Below are positions 1-10,919 of a stretch of 28,798 bases of DNA, piece by piece. This DNA is from Trichosphaerium sp. ATCC 40318 (Eukaryota; Discosea; Flabellinia; Trichosidae): contig JALMLS010000429.1 in NCBI GenBank assembly GCA_038496445.1, positions 1 to 28,798 on the forward strand, written 5' to 3'. The translations under genes and the position numbers were made by a program. Every line of letters starts with the position of its first letter. The first letter of the stretch is position 1. The notes under the pieces were generated by a model, which worked only from the letters and a program-made list of their open reading frames with translations, ran no database searches and was not told where the DNA came from.

Positions 1-925
1 GCTAACCAGGTTGATAGCCGAAAGAATGATGCTAAATAACCATATCTTTTTTTGTGGATACTGTTTATTAACATAAGGTGCATGCTATTGGCTGAAGTCC
101 TCATGGACGCTGATTATAAAGCTACCAAAATGCTAATCGCATTGGATGGGTAAATAGAAGAAGACTTTTGATCGGTTCTAAGTAGGTGAAAGATAGATTT
201 AAGTTAACTCACAAATTGCACTTGTGTGTAAACTTTGCGAGCAAAATTTTTGTCTATTTAGACTAAATAAGCCCATGATACTCGGCCATTTAATACGGTA
301 ACATCAGTTCACATACTAGCATACTAATCAACAAAGTACGGACACAATCATGTGTACATTGGATAAAGAAAAAAACCTAGTTTCCTCATCTAAACAAGCA
401 CTTGCATGCTTCCTTGAGGTTTTGTTCACTATGTTTTGGTGTGAGAATACTCTCAAATACTGGTGCATATAATACATGAAATTGCAATGCGGTCGTAATT
501 GGTATATGTCAGCAATATACAAAGGAGCTATGGCAAGGCACTACTAAACGATGTATCTTTCAAGCAACAAGCCACATGATCCAATATCAAACTCTTACTT
601 AGAAGTGTGTTGTAAACTAAAAGGAGTAGGTTCTAAGTTTATATAGAATCCAAATGATGTGCGACTTAGCTAGCTTTTTTACGAACTTGGCTCATTCTAA
701 AATAGGAAATTTCTTGAACGTTTTCATAATCTTAACTACGGTAGTACTGCAAGTATTCGACAAAATGGCTTTGTAGACCCATAATACGGAAAGGAAGTGC
801 GCTTACCATAAACGAGCAAAATGTACAAAACAAGAAATAGTCAAGCTTTTTAAGATCACTTTTCTAGCTCACCTTTATTTCGTTTAAACAACACGAGTGG
901 CATTACCCAGAAGCCTAAACAAACG
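1..925. other. Intergenic, no gene recognised
   Basis: AT-rich sequence with no long open frame, recognisable domain or RNA gene that I can support. Short open frames on the minus strand here have no codon structure or family signature. The last 100 bases or so are the likely promoter and 5' UTR of the secreted protein that follows. Confidence 0.5.
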
Positions 926-1504
926 ATGGGCACGTTTAATATCGTCTCAGTACTGTTACTGAGCATTATCGTCTTGTGCAACGCAGTACGGTATAGGCCA
1001 GTACCTAAGGTTACTATGAAGACGTCACAAGACTTTAATTGCAAAGCTTGGTTGATTAAAGGAGACAACATCGTCTACGACGAAACAAACATGTATTCAG
1101 AATACTCTACAACCTACGACCCACCTAGAGAGAATTTCAGACGAAGAAGCGGAGAAGACCGCGAATTCGTCACAGACAGCGCGGTTGACTTTAGAATTTG
1201 CACAGACGGTATCGAATGTGATCCAAAGTACACTAGACAGTACGAAGTAAGACGATGGTGGCAACTGGAACGTCTTATTGAAGGAATATTTGATGAGCCG
1301 TTGTTTACTAGTTTCAGAGGCAGTCAAAGAGTTAAGGTGTCTGGAAGTGGTAATGAAGATATGTTCAGGTTCAACCTAGATAACGACGAAACAGTTTGCC
1401 AGTTGTTTGCAGTTAAGAAAGGATGGTTTTCTGGCTTTAAGTTCGAGTATACTCTTTGTCATGTGTGTACTGTTGAAGAAACACAACAGAAACTCTATCA
1501 ATAA
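926..1504 (+). CDS. Secreted six-cysteine protein, unknown function
   Basis: A single-exon frame of 192 residues. Residues 1 to about 20 form a classic signal peptide: Met, a short polar stretch, the hydrophobic run IVSVLLLSIIVLC, then an Ala-x-Ala-like site ending NA. The mature part has six cysteines (in NCK, RIC, IEC, TVC, TLC and HVC), enough for three disulfides. That suggests an exported, disulfide-stabilised protein. The middle is acidic and arginine-rich, and the C-terminus has a CHVC pair. I recognise no family. The stop codon lies inside an AATAAA motif (1500-1505), so the poly(A) signal and the end of the frame overlap, or a later signal is used. The ATG at 926 is chosen because it directly precedes the signal peptide. 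Confidence 0.75.
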   Translation: MGTFNIVSVLLLSIIVLCNAVRYRPVPKVTMKTSQDFNCKAWLIKGDNIVYDETNMYSEYSTTYDPPRENFRRRSGEDREFVTDSAVDFRICTDGIECDPKYTRQYEVRRWWQLERLIEGIFDEPLFTSFRGSQRVKVSGSGNEDMFRFNLDNDETVCQLFAVKKGWFSGFKFEYTLCHVCTVEETQQKLYQ

Positions 1505-1505
1505 A

Positions 1506-2162
1506 TATCTTAAACCCGTTTAACAATATTGACTGTTTTTATATTGATACCACTATAATACACCTAACCCAACGTTTTAAATGCGGGTTTGTCTATTAAA
1601 AACGCTTTTGAGATTCGTTGAACGAAAAAAAGAACTAGCAGGCTTTAGCCGCGTAAAAACTACTCCTCATGTACTGAATAACGGGTGAGACATCACCAGT
1701 AACAAAATAGGTTCAAAAGTAATTTGAAAGTTCTGAAGTTTGGCGAACGATTTGATCATTTGTGTATTTCTATATAAGTCTACAGTGGCGTAAGAGGTTT
1801 CTTACTAGTTGCCACGTTGGCTAGCGCTATTAACTGATGGGAAAAAATATTTCCCTGGTTTTGTGGAACCATAAGTCCCCGTTAATTATAGTCTCGTGTA
1901 TCACGTGATACAAATATCAGAATATTCAAGGATATTACGAATACTTTGTGAGTTTTAATTATCACCTTATCAAGTATAGGCAAAGAATAATGCACCAAAA
2001 TACGTTTTAACCTTCCTCACGTGTTCCCCGCTCATAATTGAAACCGTGAGACTTGGGGATTTTGTGTATTCACGTGATCTCATCGCATCACTTTCATGAA
2101 CGCATTTATTTGTTAATTAATTCATAAAACAACGAATAACACGCCACGTCTCCGATTCTACA
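1506..2162. other. Intergenic with three CACGTG sites
   Basis: No coding signal. Three CACGTG palindromes (1902-1907, 2018-2023, 2071-2076) lie within about 170 bases, upstream of the F-box/MORN gene. They could be binding sites for a bHLH or bZIP factor, but the same word is common throughout the host DNA of this window, so a promoter role is only a guess. Confidence 0.4.
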
Positions 2163-3314
2163 ATGTCATCAAAGCGGGTACTATTTAATTCTTTCTATTT
2201 ATAATTGTCTAACTATCATCGCTAGAGTAAATCTGTTCCCTCAATAACATCAAGTGCTCATCGCGGTTGCTACCTATTTAGCCTTCCGGCAGAGATACAG
2301 CTTGATATTTGCGATTTAGATCCCGAAGTCTATTTAAAATGGCCTCTGCTTTCAAAACATGCAGCAATGTCAACACGGTATAACTATGATATGAAAAAGA
2401 CGGGCAAGTGGTTGAAGTATAACCACAGTGGTCAATTGAGAGAACAAGGATATTTCGTCAATGATAAACTACAAGGCGAGATCAAGAAGTGGTACAAGAA
2501 CGGTCAACTAAAGAAGAGTTTTTATGTCAACGGAAAGCAAGAAGGAGAGTTTAAGAAATGGCACAGAAATGGGACCTTAAAAGAACACTGTCATTACATC
2601 AACGATAAGCGAGAAGGAGAGTATAAAAAGTGGTACAGTAACGGTTCATTACACCGACATACTCGCTTTGCCAATGGCGAACTTGATGGCAAACTCGAGC
2701 AGTGGTATTATAACGGACAAATAGAAGAGACGTGTTTCTTCGTAAAAGGTAAAAAAGAAGGAGAGTACACACGATGGCATTGGGATGGTAAATTGTCAAG
2801 GCAAGGGTATTATATCAACGGTATACGAGATGGTAAACATACAGAGTGGTATAGGAGTGGTCACGTGTTTGAAAGGAATTATCATAATGGTAAACTTGAA
2901 GGAGAGAAAATATGCTACTACAGTAATGGTCAAATTAAAGAGCATTGCAATTACGTTAATGGCAAAATAGAAGGAGAGAAAAAGACTTGGTATTTCAATG
3001 GTCAGTTGATGAGCACGTGTTCTTATGTCAAAGGTAGAATAGAAGGAACTCAAACATGCTATTATTATCACGGTAGAGTAATGAGTCGATCTAATTTTGT
3101 CAAGAGTAAGCTTGAAGGAGAGAAGAAGTGGTGGTATGAAAATGGTAACTTGAAAGAAAAGTGTTTTTACGTTGAAGATAAACTACAAGGAAAGAGATAT
3201 CTTTGGTATGATAATGGTAAATTGAGATCAAAGTACTATTTTATGAATGGTGTACTTCAAAAGAAGTATAGTAAATCATGGCACAAGCTTTTTATTGATG
3301 TACTGTTCTATTAA
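2163..3314 (+). CDS. F-box protein with MORN_2/YwqK-like repeats, two exons
   Basis: The long frame from ATG 2367 carries about 12 repeats of roughly 23 residues with the pattern WY-NG-L-E---YVNGK-EGE, typical of MORN_2/YwqK repeats. The frame stays open upstream and encodes an F-box start (LPAEIQLDIC, then LLSK), but has no ATG there. A 48-nt intron (2178-2225; donor GTACTA, branch-like CTAAC, acceptor CTAG) joins it in phase to exon 1, ATG at 2163, coding for MSSKR. The joined protein would be 367 residues. F-box proteins usually recruit substrates to SCF ubiquitin ligases, with the repeats as the likely binding surface; that role is inferred. An AATAAA follows at 3321. The repeat call is firm. 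The first exon is a prediction, and 2367 is the alternative start. Confidence 0.75.
2178..2225 (+). other. Predicted 48-nt intron in the F-box/MORN gene
   Basis: Donor CGG|GTACTA, branch-like TCTAACTATC and acceptor CGCTAG|AGT, phase 0 on both sides. Removing it joins a five-codon ATG exon to an open frame that encodes an F-box but has no ATG of its own. Its length fits the other short introns of the window (48 to about 220 nt). Confidence 0.6.
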
Positions 3315-3659
3315 TATGTAAATAAAAAAGATTATGATATTTGTCATGCCAGTTTTAGTTCATATAGAGCTCGGTTTCACTTTGGCCCATCTCTTGGGAA
3401 ATTATGTAATACATTGTGAGCATGGCATTAATGAATAACAAACATTGCGACTCCATTTTATGACCTCATTATGGTGAACTGATTAGATTGATTTAACCCA
3501 TACTTCAACAAATGATTTTTCAAGTATGAAACGGGAACTTTTCTACCATTGTCTTGAGAACTTTAATTAAAACCCTCAATGAACAATCACGTGTTTTAGG
3601 TTGTATTGTTTACTACAAAAAAGTTGGATATCAGTTAATGACAAAATTTAATTAAATAT
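3315..3659. other. Short region between two convergent genes
   Basis: It holds the AATAAA of the plus-strand F-box/MORN gene (3321-3326) and the 3' flank of the minus-strand F-box/LRR gene, with AT-rich ATTAAA-like words near 3650. One CACGTG lies near 3589. I see no gene. Confidence 0.5.
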
Positions 3660-4979
3660 TTAATCAGTATAAATATAGACACCACGTTCTACAAGGTACA
3701 CTTCTACACCTATTTTTTTCAAATCATAAATGATATCTTTGTTGACAGTACTACTATGTTTCAATTCCTTTAAATATGAGAGTGTACACAAGCTCTCACC
3801 TTTTACTTTTGAACATGAATCAATATTAAGAATATGAACTCCAACAAGTTCCGCAATACCCAAGTCTGTAACTTGCTTACAGTCGAAGATGTTGACTGTA
3901 TGAGCAGAAGCTAGATACTTCAAATGATCATCTGTGATTTTCGTGTGAGACAAGTTAATGTCATGCACACCTTGCAATGCCTTTAAACATTCACCTGTAA
4001 CTTTTGTTGATGCTAGATCAATAGTATGTACACCAGCTAGCGCCTTGATACCATCATCAGTAACTGCTGTGTAGTGTAGATCAATCACATGTACGCCAGC
4101 CAAAGCTTGAATGCTCTTATCCGTAATTAATACACACTGACCCAAATCAATGGTATGGACACCTTTCAATGGTTTCAAATCATCATCTGTGATGTGCTTA
4201 TGAGGTAATGTGATCGTATGTACGCCTGCCAATGCCTTCAAACCATAGCCTGTAACATTAGTTCCAAACAAACGGATTTTATGCACACCGCTCAGTAACT
4301 TGATTACCTCATGTGTTATATTTTTACACCAAGTTAAGTCTATAGTATGTACACCTTTCAACACGTTTAAACATTCATCAGAAACACTTGTATTAGTTAA
4401 ATCAATTGTATGAACACCCTTAAGCGCTTTGACGCCTTCGTTTGTTATTCCTTTACAATGTGCTAGGTTTATAGTATGTACACCTTTCAGTGACTTTAAT
4501 CCATTGTCTGTAACGTCTGTATTACGTAGATTAATCACGTGTACTCCAGATAATAGTTTGATGCCCTTGTCTGTAATTCTTCGACAATCTGACAAATTAA
4601 TGTTGTTCACGCCTGATAATGCTTTAATACCCCTATCTGTTATTTCAGAACAAAAAAGATTAATAGTAAGGACGCCTGAAAGTAAAAGCATGTTGCTGTC
4701 AGTAGCATGGACATCAATATTAGATAAAGTTATTGTTGTATTTTGAAGTAGAGGGCTTCCCGAAAGTCTAGTCAGCTCGCTTTCGTTCATTACGACAATG
4801 TTATTGTATCCAACGTGGTTGTGAACAATATCTCGCAATAGATGGCATGTTTGGGCTGTACGAAGTGTATACCTCCCTTGGTTGAGAATATGCACAATAA
4901 TCTCAACTGGCAGCGCGATTAGGTCGAAGGTTTGGTGATTTGAACCACTTTCTATCGTTTGCTGTTCACGTGCGTTCAT
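3660..4979 (-). CDS. F-box/LRR protein (FBXL/AMN1-like)
   Basis: A single-exon frame of 439 residues. Residues about 20-60 are an F-box (LIALPVEIIVHILN, then TAQTCHLLRDIV). From about residue 95 come some 14 leucine-rich repeats of alternating 21-22 residues, pattern GVHTIDL---(K)-ITD-GLKALA. The alternation of short and Cys-containing units is typical of cysteine-containing LRRs in FBXL and AMN1 proteins. Known relatives are SCF ubiquitin-ligase adaptors that bind targets through the LRR solenoid. The target here is unknown. The repeats are unusually uniform, with GVHTIDL almost invariant, which suggests recent internal duplication or homogenisation. The frame starts at ATG 4979, 7 bp from a CACGTG site. 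A frameshifted paralogue sits at 7654-8543 and a fragment at 27424-27621. Confidence 0.85.
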   Translation of the reverse strand: MNAREQQTIESGSNHQTFDLIALPVEIIVHILNQGRYTLRTAQTCHLLRDIVHNHVGYNNIVVMNESELTRLSGSPLLQNTTITLSNIDVHATDSNMLLLSGVLTINLFCSEITDRGIKALSGVNNINLSDCRRITDKGIKLLSGVHVINLRNTDVTDNGLKSLKGVHTINLAHCKGITNEGVKALKGVHTIDLTNTSVSDECLNVLKGVHTIDLTWCKNITHEVIKLLSGVHKIRLFGTNVTGYGLKALAGVHTITLPHKHITDDDLKPLKGVHTIDLGQCVLITDKSIQALAGVHVIDLHYTAVTDDGIKALAGVHTIDLASTKVTGECLKALQGVHDINLSHTKITDDHLKYLASAHTVNIFDCKQVTDLGIAELVGVHILNIDSCSKVKGESLCTLSYLKELKHSSTVNKDIIYDLKKIGVEVYLVERGVYIYTD

Positions 4980-5293
4980 TTTAAAATCACAACCTCGCTA
5001 TAAGTTGATTCAAACGCTAGTGGAAGGGTCCAAGTTCGAAAAAATTAAGCCAACCCAAAAAAAAGAATCACGTGCCAAACTTACACAGTTCAACATAAAC
5101 GACGAACAAAACTGCTTTTTTCGACGTTAGTTTCCCGAAATGCATTTTAAGCACTGGTACTGCATCTACGGAAACAACGCCACTACGCTAGCACAGTGGA
5201 GGCAGGATTTTGATTCTTTTACGATTGAGTTATTTCGTCAAAAAAGTCAACGGTATTTTGACTTCTTTTTTCAGTTTAGCTGTTCCTAACAAG
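4980..5293. promoter_or_regulatory. Shared divergent promoter region with CACGTG
   Basis: This stretch separates the minus-strand F-box/LRR gene from the plus-strand protease gene, so it should hold both promoters. A CACGTG palindrome lies at 5069-5074, and another (4967-4972) lies just inside the F-box/LRR coding start. The open frame extends upstream of the protease ATG to about 5210, but without an ATG, so I treat that part as 5' UTR. No TATA box stands out. Confidence 0.4.
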
Positions 5294-7352
5294 ATGCAAA
5301 TCACCTTGGTAACATTCACTATCTTACTTGCTTGTGCTTTGGCACAAGTTTCGAGGCCTGGTACCCCAAGAAGCTTCAAAATCAAAGAGTTGGCAGAAAC
5401 ACCTGTCTACAAGACTGGACACGTTGATGCGTATGCCATGATGGAAGAAGATGAGATGAACCGCGTTTCTGATGTAAAATTACCTTACCGCTTCGGTTAC
5501 CCTTTCTTCGTTAATATTACAACTGATAACTCAGGTGTATGGCAAGTAGAGAAAGGTAAGTAACAATTTCTAACCACTTGAACGTAAAAACACGTAATTT
5601 TTTTTTTGTTTGTTCTCTTTTTTTTGCGAACAAGTATCGTCTTTATGTTTATGTCGTTTCGTGTTATTAAAATTACAAAAGAAAAGTCACCTCCAAAATG
5701 AAAAATTTTTAAATCACGTGATTGAATTTTTCCGCTGTTAAACGGACTAACTTTGGTTTTTTTTTTGTAGCTGGAAAGTACAGACTTTGGCGTCTTGCTA
5801 TTAAATGTGATCACGCTTATTCAATCAATCTTGTCTTCTCGCGTTATAGACTACCTCCTGGAGCTAGCTTGTATGTCTACACCCCAGACTTCAAAACAAC
5901 TCTCGGTGCTTTTACCGAAGACAACAACAAGAACGACTATTTGATGGCAATTCAACCAATATCTGGTACAGAGCTCGTCATTGAGGTACGTATTTTTATT
6001 GCGCTATTGCTTTATTTTTAAATACGCGTAACACGTGACTGTGATCTATTGTGAACGCTTCCTTTTTTTGATATTTTTGGTTCGCGTTGTTTTATGGTTA
6101 ACTTTGTTTTTATAGTACAATGAGTTGATCGACACAGCGTTCAAGGGAGAGATTGCTATCTCTACTATTGTCCACGCTTACAGACCAGTATTTTCTCAAC
6201 TCACTAGAGGACCATCTGAGTTCTGTAATATCAACGTTGCTTGCCCAGAAGCCGAGTACGCTTTTGAGTTTTTAGTATTTTTTTCAGCAAGTTTTTTTTT
6301 CTAAACGAAGTTAGCGATTGGCAAGATCAATCACAAGCAGTTGCTTTGATCACCACTGGATCTGGTAATGCCGTATGTACTGGAAGTATTCTCCACAATA
6401 CTAAAAAAGATTTCAAACCTCTTTTCCTTACCGCCAACCACTGTTTGGGCAACCCTTCCACATGGGTACGTCTTTTGGAAGTTTATAAAAAAATAACGAA
6501 AAGTTATTTGATCTTTTGTGCTAACTGTTCTCTTTCAGGTCTACGTATTCAACTACCAATCCCCAACATGTGATGGTGATATTGGCCAAAAAACTGATTC
6601 TATTCAAGGTGGTACACTTCTTGCTAGAGGTGCTGCTTCAGACTTTGCTTTGGTAGAGCTTAGTGAAGCAATTCCAAAATCATACAATGGTAAACAATCA
6701 CTAGCGCACTTTTAGATGATTTGTGTTTAATAACCTTTTTAGTCTTTTTTGCCGGTTGGTCTGCTGTCAATGTACCTGCTGTATCAACTGTTGGTATCTC
6801 ACACCCATCTGGAGACATCAAGGTAATGATTTCTCGGTTTTTTGCGAATTGAAAAAAGTCACGTGACGTAACTTTTTTTGATAAAAATTCACGTGAATAA
6901 TTACATCTGTTTAACATGTTTAACATGTTTTTTCGTGTTAGTTGTTCGCTAATATTGTTGTGTTTATTATTAGAAAATCGCTGTAAACAAGGACCGTGTT
7001 ACTTCTTCTCAATGGTCTGGTCAATACAGGGATACTCATTGGAGAGTAAACTTCTGGGATGACGGTACAACTGAGCCTGGTTCATCTGGTTCTGCTCTTT
7101 TTGATCAAAATGGACGTGTTGTTGGTCAACTACATGGAGGTGCCGCTTCATGCTACAGAATTGACTACGATGTATACGGAAAGGCACGTGAAGACAGAAA
7201 AATAAAATACAAGGGTCAAATGTTTTTTTGACATTTTGTATTAGATCTCTTATTCATGGGCTGCTGGTTCCAGCGATGCTGATCGTTTGGATGTATGGTT
7301 AGATCCTGAAAATACTGGTACTACTGTATTTGATGGTGAATATCAGCCGTAG
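5294..7352 (+). CDS. Secreted lysyl-endopeptidase-like serine protease, 8 exons
   Basis: Predicted exons: 5294-5555, 5771-5985, 6116-6255, 6315-6465, 6539-6689, 6743-6822, 6974-7183 and 7245-7352, giving 438 residues with all phases consistent. It starts with a signal peptide (residues 1-18, ending ALAQ), followed by a propeptide-like region. The trypsin-fold domain shows the catalytic triad: His248 in LTANHC, Asp291 in ASDFALVEL and Ser371 in GSSGSAL. These contexts match the bacterial-type lysyl endopeptidase (Achromobacter protease I) family found in some protists. The likely role is an extracellular or lysosomal digestive protease. Intron 7 (7184-7244) appears to use a GC donor (AAG|GCACGT). 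An alternative GT donor at 7172 would delete four residues of the conserved YGKIS segment. CACGTG occurs in introns 1, 2, 6 and 7. AATAAA lies at 7387. Confidence 0.85.
7184..7244 (+). other. Probable GC-AG intron in the protease gene
   Basis: Donor AAG|GCACGT, acceptor TATTAG|ATC. It restores YGKISYSW, a motif matching the typical YGxFSxSW of lysyl endopeptidases. Other introns of the window favour GTACGN donors, so GCACGT looks like a one-base change (T to C at +2). A GTATAC donor 12 bases upstream is the in-frame alternative. Confidence 0.55.
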
Positions 7353-7653
7353 ATGATGACAACGATATACTGTACAGAGCTCTTTAAATAAAGCTCTTTT
7401 TGTCTTCTTTTTTTGTTAACGTTATAATACCTTCTTATTCCTGTACACCTAAATTCTATACACGCGTTGTGTTGCATTACAAGAAAACTGAACAAAAAAA
7501 CGGTTACCAGTAACAAAACGGTCCGCAAAGATCCTTTGAGTCAAAATGAGTAAGATCCATTTATGTTACACAACAGCCTCAACCGGCGCTACGCTCATAG
7601 GCATTGTACTACTAAGAAATACACGCCTCAAATCATAAAAAAACAGTTCCCTA
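7353..7653. other. 3' flank of protease gene and short spacer
   Basis: It contains the protease poly(A) signal AATAAA (7387-7392) set within a small imperfect inverted repeat (GAGCTCTTT ... AAAGCTC). The rest is the presumed promoter of the frameshifted F-box/LRR copy. No other gene is visible. Confidence 0.4.
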
Positions 7654-8543
7654 ATGAGTAAAGACGAACGGGAAACTATAGAACTTCTAGACATACCGAC
7701 AGAGATACTGGCGCACTTGCTTGATTTTTTAGACCGCAGTTATAGATTCCCGCTTCTCAAAGCTGTAAACGATTATCATCCATAATACTACACCACGTGG
7801 GATACAAACGAATCTCTGTTAAATCAAGATCAGACTGTTCACGTCTTTCAGGAAGTCCACTACTAATAAACACGGAAATATACTTTGGAGATTTCATAGA
7901 AGCAACAGACTCAGATCTTTCTCTAATTTCAGGTGTTCGCAGGCTATTCCTTCGTACAAATCATGGTATCACCGATAGAGGGTTACACCGTGCTACTGGT
8001 GTTCAATCTTTAACACTACAAGATTGTAAACGCATTACAGATTTCGGAATAGGACCACTTGTTAAAAATCTTAAAACAATTTGTCTGATAGATGTAGGGT
8101 ATTATCAATTGACGTTACTTTTTCTTACTGGAATACCGAGTATTAGTTTACCATCATCGAAAATACTTACAGATGACATACTGCATAAATTAGCTGGTGT
8201 ACATACAATCGATTTAAGTGGTTGTAAACGCATCTCAGATAAAGGTATCTCATCATTGGCAGGTGTACATAAAATATACCTATGTAGCACAAACGTGACC
8301 GACAAAGGTATATCAGCTCTTGCTGGTGTACACACTATTGATATATCTTGGTGTTTGGGAGTAACTGGATCCTGTATGAAAGATATATCAGACGCATATG
8401 AAGTTAAATTATCGTATACTAGTGCCAGTGATTATTGGATTGATCAACTTACCGGCGTCAAAGTATTACAATTACAAAATTGTAATATTACAAACAAGTG
8501 TCTAATTGCTTTGGCACAAAGAGGTGTTACAGTATGTAGGTAG
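7654..8543 (+). pseudogene. F-box/LRR paralogue with a frameshift after the F-box
   Basis: ATG 7654 opens a frame with an F-box (LLDIPTEILAHLLDFL), but it ends at a TAA near 7783. A second frame, open to 8543, continues the protein: its SCKRL..IILHHVGYK and RLSGSPLL segments align with TCHLLRDIVHNHVGYN and RLSGSPLL of the minus-strand paralogue at 3660-4979. The switch lies near 7745-7755 and fits a single-base indel. The LRR part has about eight units, several degenerate; intact ones keep GVHTIDLSGCKRISDKGIS. I tested an intron (7765-7828), but the phases do not match and the paralogue has none there. AATAAA lies at 8649. It is a recent pseudogene, or else contains a sequencing indel. Confidence 0.75.
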
Positions 8544-9557
8544 ACTAACACGTGTACAAACTGTAGTAAACACCCATAAACCAATTTCCTGCATTCCAGA
8601 ACTTAGCTCTACCGCTTCGGACGAAGTGGCTACAATACTAACAAAAACAATAAAAATATGAGAAAGTCCATACTGGAGTTCGAGATCGCGTCATTATTAT
8701 AACGCGCCATTGACAGTATAAAATCAACCCTGTTTTATAAGTGGTACCTATTAACATAACCAATAGTCGCAACACAAAAGAAGAAGTAGTGGTTTGTCTC
8801 ATATTCCCAACGTTTTGTTTCTGAAAGTGAGTTGAATGGAAACATTAAGTAGCAACTACCCAGTATTATTAGTGAACAAGCACTGTTAGACACGTCCCAA
8901 GTTATTCAGATAATCCATAGAGCTTTGTTTAGTTGCAGATAACGGCAACTCCTTATCAGTAAAGGCCAAAGTCCTGAGGAGAAAATCCGTTGAATTTCGT
9001 TACAATATTTTTTTATGTTTGAACTTTTTTTGGTTTTCGAGTTTAGTCTTACAATTTGTTTTAACAATCCTTTAGACAATGTAACAAAAAAATAGCTCAC
9101 ACTTGAACTCAACATGAAAGCACGAAACGGCGAAGAACCCACTTTTGTGGATTTGGTACACTCTAGCATGTCTGTGTCTGCTGTTTCCGGATTTGACCTG
9201 AAATAGTGCTATTTTGTGTTATTGCTACGCCTGATTTTTCGGGACAGTTTGTAAACATAGGTAGCCTTTTCCTCTGCAAGCTATACCACGCGTGTATACT
9301 CATAGAAGTACTTATGTGAGCATAAGAACAGAAAGTCAGGTGCATGCTATAAATTGGGAGTGGCTTTGTAACAAGTAGGGTTAACGCTAACATAGGATAG
9401 GCATTTCAAGTCAAATCCTCCAGGCAAAACTTTTTTTTTCGAACTCAGACATATACTAAAGAAGGAGTTGTAGACCAAAGCGATAGCTTAGCCTTGGTTT
9501 AAGCTGTAGTTAACTTAAAGTGAAAAAAAAATCACTACAACATTTCTAAAACCATAA
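8544..9557. other. Intergenic, no gene recognised
   Basis: About 1 kb holding the 3' flank of the F-box/LRR copy (CACGTG near 8550, AATAAA at 8649) and the promoter of the next gene. Two minus-strand open frames (8906-9169, 9163-9393) show no signal peptide or family motif, and I treat them as chance. Confidence 0.45.
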
Positions 9558-10425
9558 ATGACACAGCTAGTAGCTTTAACTCTTTTCGTTCTTGTTGCTT
9601 TGGCAACCGCTGAAGTATGCAGTCTCTTTGGAAACAATGTATGCTCTTGCTTCAAAAACAAACATTGCGAAACCGGTACGTGCTATATGAGTCGTTTAAT
9701 CGCTGTTTTACCACTTTTGTCCGTTTTTTTCCGTTAAACTTGCTTTATCAGGTTACGGCTGCTTGGTACCAAGCTGTAACGAAGATGCCTGCGGTTTCCC
9801 AAGGATCTGTTTCTGCAAGGAGGTACACTACGTTTTCCCATTTGAAATTTTTTTTTTCCAAAAACGCCAGATAACAGCCCCCTTGTTTATGTTGGTTGCT
9901 TTTGCGTTGTTTGCTCATATATTTTAGATTATGTCCGGCGGTCAAGCTACAAACACTTCTAACTGCTCCCCTGTCGATGCTGGTCCATGTGACGATTGTC
10001 CTAACCAATCAGAACCACTTTTAACTCCAAAATCTGTACGAAAACAAAGTCCAAAAGAAGGCGGAGAAAACTTTTCAGTTTTTTTTTTTTCTTTTCAATC
10101 TTCTTCGTCTACCCTCGTGTACTTCATGGATTGATATCCTTGTAATACTTGGCGTGCACTTTATCTATTTCTGCGCGTCAACCGTGAAGTAGAAGCGATG
10201 ATTGAAAGTTTTCTTGAATTTTCAGAAAAATCTGTCTCTTACTGGTTTCTTCTTTAGGTACTTATCTGGGAGTATTCTACCCTTGATGCCAACGGTCTTG
10301 ATGAGCGTCTTGAGCGTCTCGGTTTGGAAATGAGCGGAGACCGTAAGGATAAAGTTGAACGTCTTGTAGAATGGACAAGAACCAACGAAATGAAACTATT
10401 CGGTCATGTTCTTTCCCAAGACTAA
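9558..10425 (+). CDS. Secreted cysteine-rich protein with SAP-like C-terminus, 4 exons
   Basis: Predicted exons 9558-9675, 9752-9822, 9928-10035 and 10258-10425 give 154 residues with consistent phases (465 nt). Residues 1-18 are a signal peptide (LVALTLFVLVALATA). Residues about 20-95 are cysteine-rich, with C.C spacings such as VCSCF, ICFCK and PCDDCP, so they are likely disulfide-bonded. The last about 55 residues form a charged helical segment, GLDERLERLGLEMSGDRKD, that resembles a SAP helix-turn-helix (GL--RL--LGL--SG-K). SAP motifs are usually nuclear, so finding one on a secreted protein is odd; related secreted proteins use SAP-like helices in other roles. Function unknown. Donors are GTACGT, GTACAC and GTACGA. 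The AATAAA at 10435 is the likely poly(A) signal. Confidence 0.75.
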
Positions 10426-10919
10426 GATCAAAACAATAAAAACGTGTTTCTCTTGAAAATTTACAGTAAATCCGGATCAATTTCTACTACACCACGACGT
10501 TGTGTGAGTGGCTACAAATGTGTCAGTGTGAAAACAATGAACTTATATTTTGGCACCAGTAACACAAAGTAGAGCAACAATTACAAGGTTGTTGAACGTA
10601 TTGCGTGGAATACCCGAAAGACAAAACTTAAAATTGAAGTAGAATTGTTTGTTTGGTTTATTCGATTAAGCGAAGCTTAATTCAGGCGCAGTTCGCGTGG
10701 GTATTAAATGAATATTGGACTCGTTAATTATTACGTGAATGCGCACGCGACAAATGCCTCAGTGTATTACTAGGCGCCTTTTAAGGCAATCTGTACGCTT
10801 TCAATATGATTAAGTTATAGGTTTTATACAAGGTAAAGATAAAGGTACGCGCCTATGGCGGTTAAGTTATACAAGGTTAGGCGCCAACACTTACGAGTGC
10901 CTTTGTTAAGCGAGGTGGC
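10426..10919. other. Intergenic with repeated GGCGCC words
   Basis: No coding frame. The word TACTAGGCGCC(T/C)TT(T/C)AA occurs near 10767 and again near 10958, with a third AGGCGCC near 10880 and a related GCGCC near 10850. The phrase GTTAAGTTATA occurs twice or nearly so between. This may be the remnant of a small repeat or the region around the LINE 3' junction. I found no tRNA. Confidence 0.35.

Noticed and set aside
5210-5293. Upstream extension of the protease start
   Set aside because: The frame there begins with TTG. The ATG at 5294 gives a normal signal peptide.
7765-7828. Intron in the F-box/LRR copy at 7654-8543
   Set aside because: GTAAAC...TCAAG is present, but the phases do not match the downstream frame and the paralogue has no intron. 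A frameshift explains it better.
10840-10895. Possible tRNA-like fold around GCGCC...GGCGCC
   Set aside because: No anticodon stem, T-loop or internal promoter boxes could be identified.
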